Below, one piece after another: positions 58,997-64,000 of a DNA stretch of 64,000 nucleotides. The stretch comes from Anaerolineales bacterium. Its GTDB lineage: Bacteria > Chloroflexota > Anaerolineae > Anaerolineales > Villigracilaceae. The translations under genes were made by a program, and so were the position numbers. The stretch covers positions 276,925 through 340,924 of the forward strand of contig JAUQXA010000010.1 in assembly GCA_030834895.1 (NCBI GenBank), written 5' to 3'. The number at the start of each line of letters is the position of its first letter. The stretch's first letter is position 1. Under the pieces are notes generated by a model. It was not told the DNA's origin, searched no databases, and was given only the letters and a program-made list of their open reading frames with translations.

Positions 58997-59680
58997 TTAG
59001 TTTCTGCTCAAGCGGTAGCCCACGCCGTACACGGTCTCGATGTGGCGCGGTTTGCGCGGATCATCTTCGAGTTTAGCGCGCAGGTTTTTGACATGGGTAT
59101 CGATGGTGCGCTCATACCCTTCATAGCGTACGCCTTGAATTACATCCAGTAGATCGAGGCGCGAGAAGACCCGTCCGGGTGCTGTCATCAGGGCGGCAAG
59201 CAGGTCGAATTCGGATGGGGTCAGGTCGACACTGCGTTCGCCGACCAGCACCTCGCGGCTGTCGCGGTCAAGGACGATGTCCGCCACTTTGAGCGTCTTC
59301 CCTGTGGGAGACGATTTGCCTGCCCGCCGCAGGACATTGCGCACCCGCGCCATGAGTTCGCGCGGCTTGAACGGCTTGACGATGTAATCGTCCGCGCCGA
59401 GTTCCAGCCCGATGATCTTGTCGTCATCTTCCACTTTGGCGGTCAGCATGATGATGGGGGTGTCGTGCTGGCTGCGATGAACACGCATGAAATCATAGCC
59501 GTTCATTTCGGGCATCATGATGTCGAGAATGATCAGGTCCGGCTTTTCCTTGTCGGCAGCCGTAAGCGCCTCTCTGCCATTATAGGCAATGGCAACGCGA
59601 TAACCTTCCTGTGTCAGGTAGCTCTCCACGAGTGAAACAAGGCGTTTTTCATCGTCCACGATCAGGATGGTTTGGGGCAT
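58997..59680 (-). CDS. OmpR/PhoB-family response regulator
   Basis: A 227-residue regulator. The receiver has DDEKRLV, the phosphoacceptor Asp in LIILDIMMPEMNGYDF, Thr in MLTAKVED and Lys in VKPFKPRELM; the C-terminal winged helix has LTPSEFDLLAALMTAPGRVF and YERTIDTHVKNLRAKL. MPQTILIVDD was chosen because AAGGAA lies eight bases upstream. It would control the exporter genes in front of it. It is followed two bases on by its kinase. Confidence 0.95.
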   Translation of the reverse strand: MPQTILIVDDEKRLVSLVESYLTQEGYRVAIAYNGREALTAADKEKPDLIILDIMMPEMNGYDFMRVHRSQHDTPIIMLTAKVEDDDKIIGLELGADDYIVKPFKPRELMARVRNVLRRAGKSSPTGKTLKVADIVLDRDSREVLVGERSVDLTPSEFDLLAALMTAPGRVFSRLDLLDVIQGVRYEGYERTIDTHVKNLRAKLEDDPRKPRHIETVYGVGYRLSRN

Positions 59681-59718
59681 GTTTTTTTCCTTCTGTTTCA
59701 ATTATAACGACAACTTAA

Positions 59719-60333
59719 CTATTGAAGTTTCTTTTCCAGCAGTTTGATCGCAGTATCGAATAATACAGTTGGGGTGCCGGTTGTGGCGGGTCTGCTGCTT
59801 TGATCACTGCTGGAGGAAGTTGTCATCCCTCCACCACCGGGCATCCCGCCGGGGAATTCGCCGCCGAGTCCACCGCCCATATCTGGCGGGCCGCCCATCC
59901 CCCCGCCACCACTCGAGGTTGACGTCGTTCCCGATGCGGTTGTATTTCCACTATTTCCCTGGACTATGGAGAACATGTCCCGCATGGAAAGGGACATGCC
60001 GTCAATTGCCTGGACTTGTGTGTCGGTCAGGGTTTCCTGAATTTGGTTTGTCAATCCATCGATTTCTTCCTGCGCGGCGGTGTCGCTTTCGTTCAAACCC
60101 TGCAAGACATAAAACATGGGTACGAGTTCCTTCGCCTGTTCGGCTGTGACGGCATTTTCAGTCTCTTCGAGATTGATGATACCGAGGATGAGTTTCGTTT
60201 GTGTGGGCAGTTCCGTTGCTGCTCCTCCGCCGGTGGGAACGCCACCCGCAGTGGAACCAACTGTCCCGAAGTTAAAGGAGCAGGCAGTCAGGGTTATAAG
60301 GGGGAGAAGTATCCAGAAGATTTTTTTGTTCAT
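59719..60333 (-). CDS. Gly/Met-rich lipoprotein of unknown function
   Basis: A 204-residue lipoprotein: signal WILLPLITLTACSF with lipidation at Cys 15 or so. The middle part is helical (TKLILGIINLEETENAVTAE, NQIQETLTDTQVQAIDGM). The C-terminal third is a low-complexity Gly/Ser/Met/Pro region (GGGMGGPPDMGGGLGGEFPG). The helical part resembles small extracytoplasmic partner proteins found with MacAB-type exporters in this phylum. The start MNKKIF was chosen because the longer frame covers a repeat element. Confidence 0.78.
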   Translation of the reverse strand: MNKKIFWILLPLITLTACSFNFGTVGSTAGGVPTGGGAATELPTQTKLILGIINLEETENAVTAEQAKELVPMFYVLQGLNESDTAAQEEIDGLTNQIQETLTDTQVQAIDGMSLSMRDMFSIVQGNSGNTTASGTTSTSSGGGGMGGPPDMGGGLGGEFPGGMPGGGGMTTSSSSDQSSRPATTGTPTVLFDTAIKLLEKKLQ

Positions 60334-60345
60334 GACGTGTCCTTT

Positions 60346-60398
60346 TGGAGTCCAGCAGCTTGCTGCTGAGGTTTGGACAGCAAGGCCGTCCGACTCCA
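60346..60398. repeat. Two-hairpin repeat element with complementary loops, copy 2
   Basis: The same outer stem as copy 1, TGGAGTC/GACTCCA (60346-60352, 60392-60398). Inside are CAGCAG-CTTG-CTGCTG (60353-60368) and GGAC-type hairpin 60375-60391 with loop CAAG. CTTGCTG (60359-60365) and CAGCAAG (60378-60384) are exact complements. Inner arms differ from copy 1, but the design is the same. Confidence 0.75.
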
Positions 60399-60403
60399 GA
60401 GTT

Positions 60404-61630
60404 TTATTCGTATCGCAATGCCTCAATCGGATCGAGCTGTGCCGCCTGGTTGGCGGGGTAGTATCCAAAGAAGGCGCCGACGATGGCAGATGAACTGAAC
60501 GCCAGCAGGATGGAACTGGGTTGGACAACCGTCCGCATGTCGCTGAGCGCCCCGAAGATGTATGACCCGCCTACGCCGACGACAATCCCAATCAAACCGC
60601 CAACGATGCTGAGCATCAACGCCTCCGTCAGAAATTGCAGGCGGATGTCGTTGGGCGTCGCGCCCACCGACTGGCGGATGCCGATTTCGCGCGTACGTTC
60701 GGTAACGCTGACCAGCATGATGTTCATGATGCCGATGCCGCCGACGATGAGCGAGACGCCCGCCACCCAGGCCAGCAGGGAGCGGAAGGCCGCGGTTGTG
60801 GATTCGCGGGTGGAGATGATGTCCTGTTGGGTGGTGACTGTGAAATCGGGTTCATCCAGGGTTACATCGTGACGCTTCGCCAGCAGGATTTCGATCTGGG
60901 TGATGATTTCATCCATGTTCTTGTCGGGGTTGACCTCCACATAGATCATGCGGATGCTGTCGCCCATGATGCGGGCAAACATGGATGGAGTGAATTTTTG
61001 GAAGACCACCGTAATGGGCATGAAGACGTAGGAGTCGTAGCTGACATTACCAACTGTGCCCTTTTCTTCCATGACGCCGATCACAGTCATCTTGGTAGTT
61101 CCGACTGTAATGACCTGATTGATGGGATCATCCTCGCCGAAGAGTTCCTCTGCAAGCGCCGAGCCAAGTACCACCATCTTTTGCTTGCGGTCGATCTCCT
61201 TGTCGGTGAAATAACGTCCGTCGGCGATTTCCATGTCGCGTACCGAAAGGAATCCCGAAGTTGTGCCAAGGATGGAAATACTTTCGAGAGCCACATCACC
61301 GTATTTGACGTTTGCGCTGGCGTTCTGCTCCACGACCACCGATGTCACGCCGCTGACCCCTTCCCCGATGGCAGCGGCATCGTCAAAGACCAATCCGCCG
61401 GTTGGGGGTTGACCGGGACCGCCCCGTTGCATCGAACCTTGCACAAAGAGCAGGTTCGATCCGAGCGATGTGATCTGTTCCTGAATCGTGGCTTCCGTCC
61501 CCGCGCTGATGGCGACCATGATGATGACTGCCGCCACCCCGATGATGATTCCCAGCATGGTCAGAAAGGAGCGGACCTTGTTTTTGAGAATGGCTTCCCA
61601 TGCGATGCGCGCGGCTTCAGGCGGTCTCAT
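60404..61630 (-). CDS. ABC exporter permease, MacB type
   Basis: A 408-residue protein: one membrane segment near the N-terminus ([20 protein letters not shown]), a large periplasmic MacB-core domain (about 40-270), and three more segments at the C-terminus starting with [44 protein letters not shown] chose the third Met (position 61630) because AAAGG lies upstream of it; an earlier ATG overlaps the ATPase end more. It would push a substrate from the membrane outward with the ATPase and adaptor. Confidence 0.93.
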   Translation of the reverse strand: MRPPEAARIAWEAILKNKVRSFLTMLGIIIGVAAVIIMVAISAGTEATIQEQITSLGSNLLFVQGSMQRGGPGQPPTGGLVFDDAAAIGEGVSGVTSVVVEQNASANVKYGDVALESISILGTTSGFLSVRDMEIADGRYFTDKEIDRKQKMVVLGSALAEELFGEDDPINQVITVGTTKMTVIGVMEEKGTVGNVSYDSYVFMPITVVFQKFTPSMFARIMGDSIRMIYVEVNPDKNMDEIITQIEILLAKRHDVTLDEPDFTVTTQQDIISTRESTTAAFRSLLAWVAGVSLIVGGIGIMNIMLVSVTERTREIGIRQSVGATPNDIRLQFLTEALMLSIVGGLIGIVVGVGGSYIFGALSDMRTVVQPSSILLAFSSSAIVGAFFGYYPANQAAQLDPIEALRYE

Positions 61631-62342
61631 GGTGAACCTTTCCATTGTGTTGGACAAAATCCACTACGCCGTCCATCAGGCTGATGATGCGTTGGGTGTG
61701 CGCGGCGATCTTCGGGTCATGTGTGACCATGACGATGGTCGTGCCCTGTGCGTGCAGCGTATGAAGCAGATTCATGATCTCTTCGCCGGAGTGGCTGTCG
61801 AGATTGCCTGTCGGTTCGTCGCCGATGATCAGTACCGGGTCATTAACCAGTGAGCGGGCGATGGCAACGCGCTGCTGCTGTCCGCCGGAGAGTTCGTGCG
61901 GCTGGTGATGGGTGCGCCCTGTCAATCCCACCATATCCAATAATTGCCCGGCTTTTGCATCCGCTTCCTCCATCGATCGTGGATTTGAATGATCGTACAA
62001 CAACGGCAGGGTTACGTTCCGCAAAGCGGACGTGCGTGCCAGCAGGTTATAGGCCTGGAAAATAAATCCGATCTTGCGATTGCGGACTCCCGCCAGTTCC
62101 ACCTTATCCAACTGACTGACATCCTCGCCATCGAGAAAATATTGTCCGCTGGTGGGTTGCGAAAGACAACCAAGTATGTGCATGAGTGTGCTTTTCCCCG
62201 ACCCGGAAGGTCCCATGATGGCGACGAATTCGCCTGCTTCAATCGTGATGCTCACACCGTTTAGCGCGGCTACGCTGATATCACCCATGCCGTAGATTTT
62301 GGCGATGTCAATTGTTTCGATGATTTTCCGTCCGCTGCTCAT
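61617..62342 (-). CDS. ABC exporter ATP-binding protein, MacB/LolD type
   Basis: A 241-residue ATPase with Walker [11 protein letters not shown]-loop region [16 protein letters not shown], signature [15 protein letters not shown], Walker [13 protein letters not shown] and switch His in [11 protein letters not shown]. The Ala-Leu-Asn-Gly-Val start of the MacB/LolD branch is present. The start overlaps the adaptor stop by four bases. It powers the permease behind it. Confidence 0.95.
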   Translation of the reverse strand: MSSGRKIIETIDIAKIYGMGDISVAALNGVSITIEAGEFVAIMGPSGSGKSTLMHILGCLSQPTSGQYFLDGEDVSQLDKVELAGVRNRKIGFIFQAYNLLARTSALRNVTLPLLYDHSNPRSMEEADAKAGQLLDMVGLTGRTHHQPHELSGGQQQRVAIARSLVNDPVLIIGDEPTGNLDSHSGEEIMNLLHTLHAQGTTIVMVTHDPKIAAHTQRIISLMDGVVDFVQHNGKVHHETA

Positions 62343-63811
62343 TGTGTCTCCGCGATGCCCGTCGTTATCATGTCGCCGGGATTCAGTCCACTGGTGATCT
62401 CCACCGAGGTCAAGTCCTGAATGCCGATTTCCACTAGTTGCAGGCGCGGCTCGCCGTTCGTCATCACGAACACACCGTACTGGCCATTCCCCGCATCGTG
62501 CAGGGCTTCCACCGGGATGAGGATTGCGTCGGTTGCCTCCCCGGCGATTACATCCACTGAGGCGCTGGTGCCAAGCGGCAGGTTGAAGCTATCTCCATCC
62601 ACATCGGTCAACTTGACAATCGCCCTAACCGCTGTTGTACCGGATTCCGAATACAGGCCCGGGTCAACTTGTGTGACGACCCCATTGAAAGTGGAGTCGG
62701 GCAGAATGTCGAAGATTATTTCGGCGGGATAGCTTGAGCGGATATTCGCCCAGTCTGATTCATCCAGGAAAATTTCAAGATATTGCTGACTTAAATCTGC
62801 CACCGTGATTACAGCGGAAGTGCCGACGGTATCACCGATGCTCATATCCACTGACATGACCGTTCCGTTGATCGGGCTGACAAGTGTTGTGCCGGCCAAT
62901 TCCAATTCAGCTTCTTTGAGGTCGAGCTTCGCCTGTTCCAGTTCGCCTAATTTGGAACCTGTGGCGTCTTCCGGTACTTCCCCGCCTGTCAATGCTGCAT
63001 AGTAGTATTCCGCTTCTTGCAGAGTGGCTTTTGCCGCTGTGAGTTCTGCGCGTGCTTCTGCGATATCCGCGTCGGTGGGTTCGGCAACATATTTTGAGCC
63101 ATTGGCCGAAACGGTGAAAGTATCTTTCACATATTCATGTTCGTAGTAATACTGGTTGCCTTCAAGTTTATCCTTTGCAAAATCCAGATAGGCTTCCGCG
63201 TCGCTTAACTTTTTCTGAAGTTCCGTATCGTTGGGGGATTCTTCCAGGTCCTTCTTTGCCTTGATAACCTTTTGGTCAGCCTTGGTAATTTCCGTTTCCC
63301 AATAATATACCGTCGGGCTGATCAAATACGCCAATTGACTGATCGCAGTTTGGACGCCAATTTGTGCGGTGGCTATCTCTTCCTCGGCGGTGGCAATTGC
63401 AACCGGTGAAGTCAGTTCAAGGAGGTTGCGCTTTGCCTGTGTATATTGCACCTGTGCATTTGAATCATCGATTATCGCAAGCACATCTCCCGCCTTGACC
63501 TTATCCCCAACCTCCACGTTGATCTGCTCGACCTGTCCGCTGGACTTGAATCCCAGGTCCACTTCATCCATCGAGACCAAAGTCCCGGTGCCGCTGGCAT
63601 ATAAAACCAAATCACTTTCTCTTGCCACCGTGGTTTGCAGGGTTTCGGTTTCAGTTGTCTGGGTTTTGTTTGTGTTCATTTGAAAATATGTGACGCCGCC
63701 CCCAACTGCGAGGATCAACAGGAGAGCGATTCCCCACCAGGTCTTTTTCCCAAACCCTTTGAACAATTTCTGGATTTGAGCGGATAACAAGGATTTTATT
63801 TTCGATGGCAT
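62339..63811 (-). CDS. Periplasmic adaptor (HlyD/MacA family)
   Basis: A 490-residue membrane-fusion protein. One membrane segment at about 25-45 ([19 protein letters not shown]); lipoyl-like and barrel parts ([35 protein letters not shown]); and a long helical hairpin of about 150 residues between them ([40 protein letters not shown]). MPSKIKS was chosen as start; a longer frame begins 55 codons earlier without support. It is the first gene of the exporter operon. The last 190 bp before the window end show no gene. Confidence 0.9.
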   Translation of the reverse strand: MPSKIKSLLSAQIQKLFKGFGKKTWWGIALLLILAVGGGVTYFQMNTNKTQTTETETLQTTVARESDLVLYASGTGTLVSMDEVDLGFKSSGQVEQINVEVGDKVKAGDVLAIIDDSNAQVQYTQAKRNLLELTSPVAIATAEEEIATAQIGVQTAISQLAYLISPTVYYWETEITKADQKVIKAKKDLEESPNDTELQKKLSDAEAYLDFAKDKLEGNQYYYEHEYVKDTFTVSANGSKYVAEPTDADIAEARAELTAAKATLQEAEYYYAALTGGEVPEDATGSKLGELEQAKLDLKEAELELAGTTLVSPINGTVMSVDMSIGDTVGTSAVITVADLSQQYLEIFLDESDWANIRSSYPAEIIFDILPDSTFNGVVTQVDPGLYSESGTTAVRAIVKLTDVDGDSFNLPLGTSASVDVIAGEATDAILIPVEALHDAGNGQYGVFVMTNGEPRLQLVEIGIQDLTSVEITSGLNPGDMITTGIAETQ

Positions 63812-64000
63812 TTGTTTATGAGCCTTTCCTGTGCAGGGTGCGTTTTTTCTATATTTGCAGGGTATTGGTGCATAAATCGAAGAATAAGCGCAATTCACCT
63901 GTCTGGAAGCAGGGATTACACAACTGGATAACTTTCTGGCATGCCGAGATGGGTCATTTGGTTGAGTGCCAAGCAACGAATGAGCGCCTGCGAGGTTTGC

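Overview
The window looks like a chromosomal segment of a Chloroflexota bacterium, most likely class Anaerolineae. This is inferred from gene content: F420 biosynthesis genes, several non-pyrrolysine MttB-family methyltransferases with a corrinoid protein, a NuoE-NuoF fusion next to a cytosolic formate dehydrogenase, very large PAS/GAF kinases, and TIR, NACHT and WD40 proteins. Gene boundaries are also unusually rich in short palindromes and 7-8 nt tandem repeats. No rRNA, tRNA, CRISPR array or phage genes were seen. Genes are dense and no stretch over 300 bp lacks one.

Layout. (1) 86-4.2 kb, minus strand: a DUF2726 protein, then tetR followed by an NMT1/SsuA-type ABC importer (binding protein, ATPase, permease). 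(2) 4.3-14.6 kb, minus strand: an F420 block with an LLM-type oxidoreductase, cofC, cofD, a nitroreductase like the FbiB C-terminal domain, cofE, a GxxExxY protein, an NADPH:F420 reductase, ssnA, a membrane-anchored NACHT-HEAT NTPase and a zinc-ribbon coiled-coil protein. (3) 14.8-24.2 kb: a serine hydrolase (minus), then on the plus strand proline dehydrogenase, a short-chain dehydrogenase, a GT-C membrane protein, DinB, an aminotransferase, a UbiA-like protein, moeA and PilZ. (4) 24.3-30.7 kb, plus strand: a 1600-residue sensor kinase, two tandem receivers and a homocysteine methyltransferase. (5) 30.7-42.0 kb, minus strand: gntR, a corrinoid protein, three mttB paralogues, an S9 peptidase, an M20 amidohydrolase and a pterin-dependent methyltransferase, followed by a hydrolase lipoprotein. 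(6) 42.2-48.2 kb, plus strand: NuoEF, a HoxU-like Fe-S subunit, a DMT transporter, a DUF559 nuclease cassette and fdhA. (7) 48.2-54 kb, minus strand: TIR-TPR and TIR-WD40 proteins. (8) 54.2-57.6 kb: a Cys-rich lipoprotein, an hsdS remnant, a PQ-loop protein, yigZ and a DUF4405 protein. (9) 57.7-63.8 kb, minus strand: a MacAB-type exporter, a Gly-rich lipoprotein and an OmpR/BaeS-type two-component system.

How the genes may work together (inference). Methyl groups from quaternary amines would pass through MttB proteins to the corrinoid protein and then to a tetrahydropterin. One-carbon oxidation could end at the NAD-linked formate dehydrogenase, whose molybdenum cofactor needs MoeA. F420 made by the cof genes would be reduced by the NADPH:F420 reductase and used by the LLM enzyme.

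The most striking feature is the repeat load. Palindromic elements lie not only between genes but in frame inside conserved enzymes (CofD, MoeA twice, the S9 peptidase, NuoEF, FdhA). Others supply stop codons, C-termini or start codons. A two-hairpin element with complementary loops occurs twice, and a DUF559 nuclease gene is bounded by 13-bp inverted repeats and G/C-tract hairpins.
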